The notes beneath the pieces were generated by a model. It saw only the letters and a program-made list of their open reading frames with translations, was not told the DNA's origin and did not search any database. The position numbers and the translations under genes are program-made. Below are positions 1 through 6,104 of a DNA stretch of 6,104 bases, one piece after another (position 1 is the first letter of the stretch; the number at the start of each line of letters is the position of its first letter). The stretch spans positions 1-6,104 of the forward strand of contig JAITJJ010000125.1 of NCBI GenBank assembly GCA_031278965.1, in the 5' to 3' direction. Source of the DNA: Deferribacteraceae bacterium. Its GTDB lineage: Bacteria > Chrysiogenota > Deferribacteres > Deferribacterales > JAISNW01.

Positions 1-81
1 CCCCCCCCCGTTTTTTTTACTCCAAAAAAAACAAGAAAAAAACAAAGATATGGAGATGTAAGCGGATTGTTTGCATATTGC
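1..81. other. Non-coding homopolymer-rich left edge
   Basis: No coding potential is visible here on either strand. The stretch holds C9 (1-9), T8 (11-18), A8 (24-31) and A7 (36-42). T8 and A8 are separated by five bases (ACTCC), so they form an AT-only inverted repeat. Downstream of the DUF445 stop, in its reading direction, these tracts read as T-rich DNA. A small imperfect hairpin (arms 69-77 and 83-93, with a two-base bulge) overlaps that stop codon. It lies more than 20 bases before the T-rich tract, so it is not a convincing intrinsic terminator. Homopolymers this close to a sequence edge may also be an assembly or sequencing artefact. Confidence 0.6.
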
Positions 82-1437
82 TTATGCGCAAACTGCAAAA
101 AGCACCTGAACTACCCCTACCAGAAAACCGATGGCAAATCCCAAGAGGTTTATCCACTTAAAGTGGGTTCTGGTGAAGGAGAAGATCATCTCCTCCACTT
201 CCGCAGTATCCAGAGAGTTTATCTTATCCTCCACTTCTTTACCTATATCTACAGTATTTACAAACGTTCTGCTTATCTGCCCGGCGAAAGCGTCTGAAGT
301 TACTTTCCGCGTAAGCGCTTCCGCAAGCTCCGCTGACAGCACAGCATTTAGGAGCTTCCCAAAATTATCTCTGAAGAGTTTCTTGAGTGGGAGCGCAGGC
401 AGTTCTATATCGCTCTTTTTTAAGAACTCTCCAATGCTATCCTCCGGGGAGGAACACGCCCTTATCGCCCGCACTGCTTCGCTTGTTACCCCTTCCGATA
501 GGAAACGGCGGGCGGCTATATGAGGAGCTGTCTGTAAAAATGGATAAAATTCGCTCCCCATAAGTATCCGTATCTTTGTGCGGGCAAGTTCCGACAGCTT
601 CCCTTCCGCAGTATCTGTTAATTTGCGGCGTATCACACGGGAGCGTGAAATCTTTTCCCCAATGGCGGGGAGTTTTCTTGCGGTTTCTCTCTTTATCTTC
701 CCCTTAAAAACCTTTGCCCCTGCTGCCGTAAAAAGGTTCTCTTCTTTTAAAAACTCTATTATTACACCGCTAACCTCGTTAATCACGTTCTCATCGGAAA
801 AAAGCCCGCTCACTGCCGGAACAACCCCTTCAATAACGGTGTCTGCAACTTTTTTAAGGGGGAGCGTTCCGCCGAAAGCCTCGCTAAAGAGTTCCGCAAT
901 ACTTTCCAGGGAAAATATGTTGTGAAGCTCTTCCGCAACTTTTTTTCCCACCGCTTCCGCCGCCGCCTGACGGAGTTTGGACGTGTCCAAAAAATCAGCG
1001 TGAGAGACGAGCTCGCTCACTTCTTTCAACGTTAAAGAATATATTTTCTCTTTTATAAAGCCGTTAAGGGAATCGGAGAGTTTATCCAAAATTGCGGAGA
1101 TCTGCCGATCGGAAAAGAGGGCGGCGGCTAACTCTTCCTGATAGGTTTGGAAGGTTAGGCGGTTGAAGGCGGAAAGGGTCAGATCATAAAACTTTTCAGA
1201 AAATTGGGGGGCTTTGAGGGCTCTGGTGATTTCGCGCTCGGTGACTAACTTTTGCCCCACAAGTGCAGAAATCTTTAACGCCAAAACCTTTCGGGTGCGG
1301 GGGATTATCCCCTGCCACCAGAGCGTATACCATTTTGCTTTATGAGGGCGGAATAACATTTTTATGGCTATCGCATTGGTAAAAAACCCTATAAGCCCGC
1401 TTACAAAAGGGATAATAAAATAGTTTGCAGTCAGCAT
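82..1437 (-). CDS. DUF445 family membrane protein (YheB-like)
   Basis: A 451-residue protein of the DUF445 family; its biochemical function is not established and none is assigned here. The N-terminus is diagnostic: a hydrophobic segment at about residues 8-31 carries the pattern P-x-V-x-G-x-I-G-x-x-T-N-x-x-A-I-K-M-L-F-R-P. It is followed at 43-50 by GIIPRTRK and then a VGxxLVTE stretch, all typical of the family. The middle is a long, charged, mostly helical region rich in Ala, Glu and Lys. The last 24 residues form a second hydrophobic segment, so the protein is probably anchored at both ends with a large soluble body between. I chose the ATG at 1437 because the family motif follows it directly. 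An ATG at 1455 and a TTG at 1476 are in frame upstream but have no good ribosome-binding site, and the extra residues do not look like family sequence. The gene diverges from yajC across about 190 bp. The frame is intact. Confidence 0.85.
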   Translation of the reverse strand: MLTANYFIIPFVSGLIGFFTNAIAIKMLFRPHKAKWYTLWWQGIIPRTRKVLALKISALVGQKLVTEREITRALKAPQFSEKFYDLTLSAFNRLTFQTYQEELAAALFSDRQISAILDKLSDSLNGFIKEKIYSLTLKEVSELVSHADFLDTSKLRQAAAEAVGKKVAEELHNIFSLESIAELFSEAFGGTLPLKKVADTVIEGVVPAVSGLFSDENVINEVSGVIIEFLKEENLFTAAGAKVFKGKIKRETARKLPAIGEKISRSRVIRRKLTDTAEGKLSELARTKIRILMGSEFYPFLQTAPHIAARRFLSEGVTSEAVRAIRACSSPEDSIGEFLKKSDIELPALPLKKLFRDNFGKLLNAVLSAELAEALTRKVTSDAFAGQISRTFVNTVDIGKEVEDKINSLDTAEVEEMIFSFTRTHFKWINLLGFAIGFLVGVVQVLFAVCA

Positions 1438-1444
1438 AACTCTG

Positions 1445-1476
1445 ATTATAACCATCTTTTTTAAAAACAAAAACAA
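1445..1476 (-). promoter_or_regulatory. Possible promoter of the DUF445 gene
   Basis: Read on the minus strand, a perfect TATAAT lies at 1450-1445. TTGTTT candidates for the -35 box lie at 1476-1471 (20-base spacer) and 1470-1465 (14-base spacer); neither spacing is ideal. The -10 box ends only seven bases before the chosen ATG, so transcription from it would start at or within a base or two of the start codon. That implies a leaderless or nearly leaderless mRNA. This is inferred from pattern alone, and the TATAAT could be chance in AT-rich DNA. Confidence 0.3.
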
Positions 1477-1546
1477 TATTGCGCTTAAGTCTTTGAAAAG
1501 GGTATCTGCCCGCTTTTGCCTTCTAAACGCTATTCACATCTTTTGC

Positions 1547-1576
1547 TTGTAAAAAAGAGAAAACGTGCTATATACT
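1547..1576 (+). promoter_or_regulatory. Putative sigma-70-type promoter of the yajC-secD-secF-pyk cluster
   Basis: TTGTAA at 1547-1552 (4 of 6 matches to TTGACA) is followed after 18 bases by TATACT at 1571-1576 (5 of 6 matches to TATAAT). An overlapping alternative is a TGC-extended -10, TATATA at 1569-1574, with a 16-base spacer. Either would start transcription near 1580-1585 and leave a leader of about 40 bases before the yajC ATG. It is the best promoter match I see in the intergenic region on this strand. Its usage is inferred. Confidence 0.45.
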
Positions 1577-1624
1577 ATCTTTCTTTTGAGAGTTCAAACA
1601 GATAAAATTTTAGGAGAATTTATA

Positions 1625-1969
1625 ATGTTTTCTAGTTTAGCGTTTGCTCAGGAGGCGGCACAGCAGACCGCCCAGCCCGGAGGGCTTTCCTCCATTGCAA
1701 GTATGGCGCCTATCTTACTTTTAATCGCAGTATTCTACTTTCTTATGATTCGTCCGCAGCAGAAAAAACAGAGACAGTTAAATGAAACGATCAACTCCCT
1801 TAAATCCGGAGATAAGATTGTTACTACCAGTGGCTTTAAAGCTACTGTGGAATCGGTTATTGACACCAACACCTTCCTTATAAGTTTGGGAAACGTTAAA
1901 GTGGAGATCCTCCGCAACGGTATTGCAGGCAAAGATACGGCAAACTCGGTAAATCCCGGTAAAAACTGA
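1625..1969 (+). CDS. yajC: Sec translocon accessory subunit YajC
   Basis: A 114-residue single-span inner-membrane protein that associates with SecD and SecF in the Sec holo-translocase. A short Ala/Gln-rich N-terminal stretch precedes one transmembrane helix at about 26-42. The family signature RPQQKKQRQ follows at 43-51, then a small cytosolic beta domain with GDKIVTTSGF at 62-71 and a V-x-x-I-x-D-T-N-T-F segment. The length is typical of the family. I chose the ATG at 1625 because a strong Shine-Dalgarno (AGGAG, 1612-1616) sits eight bases upstream. A GTG at 1565 in the same frame would add 20 residues and would lie inside the predicted -10 region, so it is unlikely. The TGA stop overlaps the secD ATG by one base (TGATG), which suggests translational coupling. 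It leads the sec cluster here, without the tgt gene often found upstream in other bacteria. Confidence 0.95.
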   Translation: MFSSLAFAQEAAQQTAQPGGLSSIASMAPILLLIAVFYFLMIRPQQKKQRQLNETINSLKSGDKIVTTSGFKATVESVIDTNTFLISLGNVKVEILRNGIAGKDTANSVNPGKN

Positions 1970-3504
1970 TGAACAGAAAGTTCCGCTGGTTGATTATAAT
2001 TGCAGCGCTGGCTCTCTCGCTCTTTTTCATGCTCCCTCTTAATAAAAAAGTCCGCTTGGGGCTTGACCTTCAGGGGGGAATGCATGTGGTGCTGGGGGTG
2101 GATACGGAAGCCGCCGTTTCTTCCCGTCTTGAAACAATGGCGTATCGGATCCGCACGGAGCTGCAAAATAATTCCGTGCCGTTTTCCTATGTACAGAAGA
2201 GCGAACCGTATCTAATAAATATAGGCATATCCCCGGATAGCAATAAAACAGAGATAGATGAAATTGCGGGAAGTTTTGGTTTAACCGGCGGAGAGGCGGA
2301 CGGGGATCACTACAGATATACTCTTGAGAACGCTGAAATAACCAAGATCCGCGATAATGCGGTGCTTCAAGCCCTTGAAGTGGTTCGTAACCGGATAGAC
2401 AAGTTTGGCGTCAGCGAACCTCTGGTTCAGAAACAGGGGCGGGATCAGATCCTTGTGCAACTTCCTGGGGTGACGGACCCGGATCGCGCCATAAATCTCA
2501 TCGGGCAGACCGCCCAGCTAAAGTTCTATCTAGTGGATCACACTGTTACGCAAGAAGATATAATTGCAGGAAGAATCCCTTTTGACAGTATTGTTCTAAA
2601 TCTGCGGGAAACCAACAGAACTACAGGGGAACTTATCAGGAATATACCGGTTGCTTTAAAACGGGATATCCTCTTGACGGGGGAAAACCTTGCGGATGCG
2701 GGGGTGGTTTTCTCAGGAACCGGAGAGGCGCAGGTTTCCTTTGCCTTTGACCGCGCCGGGACAAGGCTTTTTGCGGATATAACCACCCGCAATGTGGGGA
2801 GGCAGCTTGCAATAGTTTTGGATGATACGGTATACTCCGCCCCCAATATTCAAGAACCCATCACCGGAGGTCAAGGGGTAATAACCGGCAGTTTTACGCC
2901 GGAAACCGCCTCCGATCTCTCCATAGTCCTAAAAGCGGGGAGTCTCCCAGCTCCGGTTTCCATATATGAGAACCGGACGGTAGGGCCTTCCTTAGGACAG
3001 GAATCCATTGACAGCGGGATTAAGGCGTGTATTATCGGGCTTGTCCTGATAGTGGTCTTTATGCTGATATATTACCGTTTAAGCGGTATTGTGGCAAATT
3101 TCGGGCTTATATGCAATTTTACTGTTCTGCTTGGAATATTCTGTCTGATAGGCGCAACCCTCACCCTTCCCGGCATAGCGGGGATCATTCTGACGCTTGG
3201 TATTGCGGTGGACTCCAATGTGCTTATATTTGAACGGGTTAGGGAAGAGATTCGTAATAAGCGCACCGTATTGAATGCGTTTGAGGTTGGTTATCAGAAA
3301 GCGTTTGCCACGATTCTGGACGCTAATGTCACCTCAATTATAGCGGCGGTGGTGCTCTTTCAATTCGGCACAGGTCCCGTTAAGGGGTTTGCCATAACCC
3401 TCCTTTTAGGGCTTATTGCATCCATGTTCACGGCGGTATTCATCACAAAGACGATCTTTATGGAGTATATAATCCGTAAAGACCCGAAAACCATTAGTAT
3501 ATAG
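1969..3504 (+). CDS. secD: Protein translocase subunit SecD
   Basis: A 511-residue inner-membrane protein of the RND-like SecDF family, which uses the proton gradient to complete export of proteins through SecYEG. The first transmembrane helix is at about 5-22, followed by the signature LGLDLQGGMHVVL (30-42). The periplasmic P1 region carries VVRNRIDKFGVSEP (138-151) and, further on, LAIVLDDTVYSAP (280-292) and GQGVITGSFT (301-310). Five more membrane helices fill about residues 352-495. The proton-path motif GIAVDSNVLIFERVREE lies at 411-427; D415 matches the essential membrane aspartate of SecD. The usual AVDAN reads AVDSN here, a mild change. It is shorter than the roughly 615-residue E. 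coli protein but within the range of the compact forms in many phyla. No strong Shine-Dalgarno precedes the start, so translation probably depends on coupling from yajC. secF follows after nine bases. Confidence 0.96.
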   Translation: MNRKFRWLIIIAALALSLFFMLPLNKKVRLGLDLQGGMHVVLGVDTEAAVSSRLETMAYRIRTELQNNSVPFSYVQKSEPYLINIGISPDSNKTEIDEIAGSFGLTGGEADGDHYRYTLENAEITKIRDNAVLQALEVVRNRIDKFGVSEPLVQKQGRDQILVQLPGVTDPDRAINLIGQTAQLKFYLVDHTVTQEDIIAGRIPFDSIVLNLRETNRTTGELIRNIPVALKRDILLTGENLADAGVVFSGTGEAQVSFAFDRAGTRLFADITTRNVGRQLAIVLDDTVYSAPNIQEPITGGQGVITGSFTPETASDLSIVLKAGSLPAPVSIYENRTVGPSLGQESIDSGIKACIIGLVLIVVFMLIYYRLSGIVANFGLICNFTVLLGIFCLIGATLTLPGIAGIILTLGIAVDSNVLIFERVREEIRNKRTVLNAFEVGYQKAFATILDANVTSIIAAVVLFQFGTGPVKGFAITLLLGLIASMFTAVFITKTIFMEYIIRKDPKTISI

Positions 3505-3513
3505 GCGGGCTCA

Positions 3514-4458
3514 ATGTTACAGATAATAAAACCCAATACGAAAATAGATTTTATCGGCAGGGCTAAACGCTGCATAACTATCTCCATAGTTCTAGCCTTA
3601 ACTTCCGCAGCTCTCATCTTTTTTAAGGGGTTTAACTTTGGGATAGACTTTATCGGCGGGACAGTCATACAGGTTCGCTTTGAAAATCGTGTTCCCCTTG
3701 AGGACGTGAGAAAAACCCTTGAAGCTCCGATAGGGGCTGAATTTACCCTACAAGACTTTGGGGATCAGAACGATGTCTTGATACGAGTAATAGAAACCCC
3801 CGGCAAGAATCTTCAGGCACTCTCTGAAGCGATTACCGGTGCTTTAAAAACCAGTTTTGAGGGTAACACGGTTACAATCTCCAAAGTGGAACAGGTGGGT
3901 CCGCAAGTGGGGGGAGAGTTGCGTAGAAAGGCTTTTACGGCGGTTTTATACTCTACCATAGGAATTTTGATATATATCGCCTTCCGCTTTGAATTTATGT
4001 TCGGGATAGGAGCGATAATATGCCTTCTTCACGATATAATTATTGCTATGGGAATATACTGCCTTACAGGCAAAGAGTTTAATTTAACGGTTATGGCGGC
4101 CGTGCTCACAGTGGCGGGGTATTCTCTCAACGACACTATAGTTATTTTTGACAGAATCCGTGAAAATCTTAGAAACGGAGGGCTGGATACTATGAGTTGG
4201 AAAGAGCTTGCCAATAAAAGCGTAAACGAAACGTTGTCGAGAACGCTCCTCACCTCCATTCTAACCTTTTCCGCCGTGCTTGCCCTCTATCTCTTCGGGG
4301 GAGAGGTGATAAATGGTTTCGCCCTTATGATGCTCATCGGGATAGTTATTGGAACCTATTCTTCCGTTATGATAGCCGCTGCTTTTATGACTTTCATCCG
4401 CTCCAGGCAGCCTTCTCCTGTCCTTCCTGCAAAAACGGCGGCGGTAAGGCGGAAATAA
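3514..4458 (+). CDS. secF: Protein translocase subunit SecF
   Basis: A 314-residue partner of SecD with six predicted membrane helices and one periplasmic domain. The first helix (about 20-37) leads into the signature FNFGIDFIGGT (40-50). The periplasmic domain ends at VGPQVGGELRRKA (128-140), and five helices follow between about 141 and 293. The SecF motif LTVAGYSLNDTIVIFDRIRE lies at 198-217, with D207 at the conserved NDT position. ETLSRTLLTS (239-248) supplies the conserved arginine R243. By family knowledge, these residues and the SecD aspartate belong to the proton-relay machinery. The C-terminus is a short basic, proline-containing tail. Start: an AGGCGG-like Shine-Dalgarno at 3503-3508 overlaps the secD stop and lies five bases before the ATG. 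The length is normal and the frame intact. pyk starts seven bases after the stop. Confidence 0.96.
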   Translation: MLQIIKPNTKIDFIGRAKRCITISIVLALTSAALIFFKGFNFGIDFIGGTVIQVRFENRVPLEDVRKTLEAPIGAEFTLQDFGDQNDVLIRVIETPGKNLQALSEAITGALKTSFEGNTVTISKVEQVGPQVGGELRRKAFTAVLYSTIGILIYIAFRFEFMFGIGAIICLLHDIIIAMGIYCLTGKEFNLTVMAAVLTVAGYSLNDTIVIFDRIRENLRNGGLDTMSWKELANKSVNETLSRTLLTSILTFSAVLALYLFGGEVINGFALMMLIGIVIGTYSSVMIAAAFMTFIRSRQPSPVLPAKTAAVRRK

Positions 4459-4465
4459 TAAGAAG

Positions 4466-5878
4466 ATGAACAAGCGGAGCATGACCCGTATAGTCTGCAC
4501 AATAGGTCCCGCTTCGGCGGAACCTGCCGTAATCCGCCGCTTGATAGAGAACGGTCTTAGTATAGCCCGTTTAAATTTTTCACATGGAACCCATGATTTT
4601 CACAGGGAGGTGATCTGCAATGTGCGGGCAATCGCCAAAGAGATGGGCGCCTACGTGGGGATTCTTCAGGATTTGCAAGGACCTAAAATAAGGCTGGGCA
4701 ATCTCCCGGAGGAAGGGATAGCGCTCGCAAGCGGTCAGAGGGTCATATTAAAAAACAGCTTAAATTATGAAAACGGGATTCTCCCTGTGGTATACCCCAA
4801 CCTTCACCGCGAGGTTGCGGCCGGGGAGGCTATTCTCCTCTCAGACGGAGTGATCGAGCTTGATGTTGTAAGTATAGTTGGGGATGATGTTATATGCAAA
4901 ACTCTGAACGGGGGGCAGGTTTTCTCCCACAAGGGGGTAAATCTCCCTAGCAGCAATCTAAGCGTTTCCTCTTTTTCCGAAAAGGATCGTCAAGACCTTA
5001 TAATGGGGCTTGAAGAACAGGTTGACTTTGTTGCCCTCTCCTTTGTCCGCAGTTCCGATGACCTTACAGGGGTGAAAGATTTAATTAATCAGGCGGAGGC
5101 AAAGCCCCGCCTGATTGCAAAGATAGAGAAACCGCAGGCGGTTAAAAATATTCAGAGCATCCTTAAAAGCGTCGACGCCGTTATGGTGGCACGGGGCGAT
5201 CTAGGCGTGGAAGTTCCCCTTGAACAAGTTCCCATTATTCAGAAAGAGATAATAGCAGCCGCCCGCACCGCGGGCAAAGAGGTGATCTTGGCAACCCAGA
5301 TGCTTTTAAGCATGGTCTCAAGCGTCCGCCCCACAAGGGGGGAGGTTTCGGATGTGGCAAACGCCGTATTGGACGGAGCGGACGCTCTAATGCTTTCAGA
5401 CGAGAGCGCCAGCGGTCAATTTCCTGTGGAAGCGTGCGCTATGCTTGCCAAAATTGCCCAAGCCACCGAACCGCACGCTTCAAAAAATCTCCCCCAGATA
5501 GTTGATCCTAAAAACTCTCTGGCACTGGCGGTGGGGAGAGCAGCCTGCTCTCTGGCAAACGATGCCGATGCCTCCGCCATAATCGCCTATACCCACTCAG
5601 GCTATACCGCTCAGGCTGTGGCGCAGTTCCGGCCGGGGTGCCCCATAATCGCCCTCACTCCAAAGGAGTCCTCCTGCCGCAAATTAACTCTCTCTTGGGG
5701 GGTTACCCCGATTTCTACAGACAGAGTGCTGGACAATATGGAAGAGCTTGTGGAAGCCGCCCGCAGGGAAGCAAAAAAAACCGGATTGGTAAAAGAGGGC
5801 GACAGGATTGTCCTCACTTCCGGCCTCCCCAAAGGCGCTACAGGCGGAACCTCGCTTGTCCGTCTGCTCTGGATATGA
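4466..5878 (+). CDS. pyk: Pyruvate kinase
   Basis: A 470-residue cytosolic enzyme transferring phosphate from phosphoenolpyruvate to ADP to give pyruvate and ATP, the last step of glycolysis. The N-terminus has IVCTIGPAS (9-17) and ARLNFSHG (34-41), with the R, N and S that bind substrate and potassium. The B domain runs from about 70 to 165, between LQDLQGPKIR and KGVNLP. The active-site barrel has AKIEKPQAV (218-226; catalytic K219, metal ligand E221), ARGDLGVE (242-249; metal ligand D245), ATQML (276-280) and RPTRGEVSDVANAVLDGADA (288-307). The C-terminal domain has THSGYTA (376-382), resembling the sugar-phosphate effector loop, and ends with GGTSLVRLLWI. There is no extra C-terminal PEP-utiliser domain. 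Two conserved positions differ from the common form: an acidic residue after TQML is L281, and the usual SGE(T/S)A reads SDESA (311-315). The start has only a weak AAGAAG ribosome site. The in-frame ATG at 4481 is an alternative, but a GGAG only one base before it is too close. Confidence 0.95.
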   Translation: MNKRSMTRIVCTIGPASAEPAVIRRLIENGLSIARLNFSHGTHDFHREVICNVRAIAKEMGAYVGILQDLQGPKIRLGNLPEEGIALASGQRVILKNSLNYENGILPVVYPNLHREVAAGEAILLSDGVIELDVVSIVGDDVICKTLNGGQVFSHKGVNLPSSNLSVSSFSEKDRQDLIMGLEEQVDFVALSFVRSSDDLTGVKDLINQAEAKPRLIAKIEKPQAVKNIQSILKSVDAVMVARGDLGVEVPLEQVPIIQKEIIAAARTAGKEVILATQMLLSMVSSVRPTRGEVSDVANAVLDGADALMLSDESASGQFPVEACAMLAKIAQATEPHASKNLPQIVDPKNSLALAVGRAACSLANDADASAIIAYTHSGYTAQAVAQFRPGCPIIALTPKESSCRKLTLSWGVTPISTDRVLDNMEELVEAARREAKKTGLVKEGDRIVLTSGLPKGATGGTSLVRLLWI

Positions 5879-5903
5879 CATCCATTCAATGTTTCCTTGC
5901 TTG

Positions 5904-5950
5904 CACGTTCAACCGTGGAGCGCGGCTGGACGTGGTTTAATTCCATTTTT
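5904..5950 (+). terminator. Hairpin with T-rich tail after pyk; possible intrinsic terminator
   Basis: Arms 5904-5915 and 5923-5934 pair over 12 positions (ten Watson-Crick, one G-T wobble, one mismatch) around a seven-base loop. On the plus strand the stem is followed by GTTTAATTCCATTTTT, a T-rich but interrupted tail. It begins 25 bases after the pyk stop, a natural place to end the transcript. The T-run is broken, which weakens the call. Because a transposase ends at 5949, the hairpin may instead belong to the end of that insertion element. On the minus strand no T-run follows the hairpin, so it would act only on the plus strand. Confidence 0.4.
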
Positions 5951-6104
5951 AATTCATCAAGGCATTAATTATCCAAGGTGATGAGGTAATGGAGGGTGTA
6001 ATCTCCGGAGAGTTTTCAAGCTTAAAAAGCTCATCGACCAGGTGATCCTCCAAAGCGTTGATGCCAGAAAATACGCGATTGCAGAACCCTTTTCCTTTAA
6101 GCTC
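5949..6104 (-). CDS. IS630-like transposase, C-terminal end (runs off the window)
   Basis: Read on the minus strand from the right edge, one frame stays open for 51 codons and stops with TAA at 5951-5949. The peptide includes FCNRVFSGINALEDHLVDEL, then a LENSPE segment and SPWIINALMN at the end. The pattern F-x-N-R-V-F, an acidic E-D-H-L helix, L-E-N-x-P-E, S-I-T and a closing W-I-I-N-A is what I recognise from the C-termini of IS630/Tc1-mariner-type DDE transposases. Such enzymes cut and paste their element into TA dinucleotides. The catalytic aspartates and glutamate would lie beyond the window, so I cannot say whether the gene is intact. It converges on pyk, with 70 bases between the two stops. 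The family call rests on recall of the motif, not on a search. Confidence 0.7.
   Translation of the reverse strand, partial: ELKGKGFCNRVFSGINALEDHLVDELFKLENSPEITPSITSSPWIINALMN

Larger units (their letters stand above)
5879..6104 (-). mobile_element. Partial insertion sequence, probably IS630 family; left boundary not resolved
   Basis: The transposase tail implies that an insertion element enters from the right edge. Its end must lie between the transposase stop (5949) and the pyk coding region. I could not define a terminal inverted repeat because the other end is outside the window. A TA at 5874-5875, just inside the pyk stop region, and TA dinucleotides at 5938-5939 and 5950-5951 are possible target-site positions. 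The coordinates given are the maximum extent outside pyk. Nothing else is recognisable in 5879-5948 apart from the hairpin. Confidence 0.5.

Noticed and set aside
69..93. Inverted repeat overlapping the DUF445 stop, as an intrinsic terminator
   Set aside because: The stem is AT-rich with a bulge, and the T-rich tract begins more than 20 bases beyond it, so it does not have terminator geometry.
190..960. Repeated TTCCGC hexamers, suggestive of an uptake-signal-like repeat
   Set aside because: Read on the coding (minus) strand they are GCGGAA, the Ala-Glu codon pair in a protein full of Ala-Glu. They are in register with the frame, so codon use explains them. A genome-wide count of GCGGAA outside this frame would be needed to revive the idea.
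1477..1624. Riboswitch, small RNA or tRNA in the divergent intergenic region
   Set aside because: No extended stem structure or conserved aptamer pattern is visible, and the region is explained by promoters and a short leader.
1735..2166. A 143-codon minus-strand frame across yajC and secD
   Set aside because: It is antisense to two unmistakable genes, and its translation is rich in residues that arise from the opposite coding strand.
4301..4330. Shine-Dalgarno-like GAGAGGTGAT before an ATG inside secF
   Set aside because: The ATG is out of frame and opens only five codons before a stop.
5875..5940. A 21-codon plus-strand frame whose ATG overlaps the pyk stop (ATGA)
   Set aside because: It is very short, contains the hairpin stem and has no recognisable product. 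The overlap is a common chance event, and the DNA is probably terminator or insertion-element end.
5611..5946. A 111-codon minus-strand frame across the pyk 3' end
   Set aside because: About three quarters of it is the antisense of a clear pyruvate kinase C-terminus, and the remainder includes the hairpin. It has no family resemblance.

Overview
This is a mid-GC (by eye, high 40s percent) bacterial chromosomal segment, almost entirely coding and with a housekeeping character. SecD and SecF are separate proteins, YajC sits directly in front of them, and the pyruvate kinase is a compact 470-residue form. This combination is common in diderm bacteria (Proteobacteria in the broad, delta-like sense, and various candidate phyla). 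I cannot name the genus or phylum from the sequence. TAA, TAG and TGA all end genes here, so the standard bacterial code applies.

Layout, left to right. Positions 1-81 are non-coding and very rich in homopolymers (C9, T8, A8, A7). A DUF445-family membrane protein lies on the minus strand (82-1437). A divergent intergenic region of about 190 bp (1438-1624) carries promoter-like sequences facing both ways. A tight plus-strand cluster follows: yajC (1625-1969), secD (1969-3504), secF (3514-4458) and pyk (4466-5878). The yajC stop and secD start overlap by one base (TGATG), and the next two gaps are 9 and 7 bp, so the four genes are probably one transcription unit. A hairpin with a broken T-rich tail follows pyk at 5904-5950. 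The last 156 bases, read on the minus strand, encode the C-terminal 51 residues of an IS630-like transposase that runs off the right edge.

YajC, SecD and SecF form the accessory module of the Sec translocase: YajC associates with SecDF, and SecDF uses the proton gradient to help pull exported proteins through SecYEG. Pyruvate kinase catalyses the last step of glycolysis. It has no evident mechanistic link to secretion, so its place as the last gene of the cluster looks like operon organisation rather than shared function. The DUF445 protein is membrane-associated by its sequence and functionally uncharacterised.

I see no novel defence system, CRISPR array, tRNA or rRNA. The points most worth a second look are the insertion element abutting pyk, the altered conserved positions in pyruvate kinase, the possible leaderless start of the DUF445 gene, and the homopolymer cluster at the left edge.
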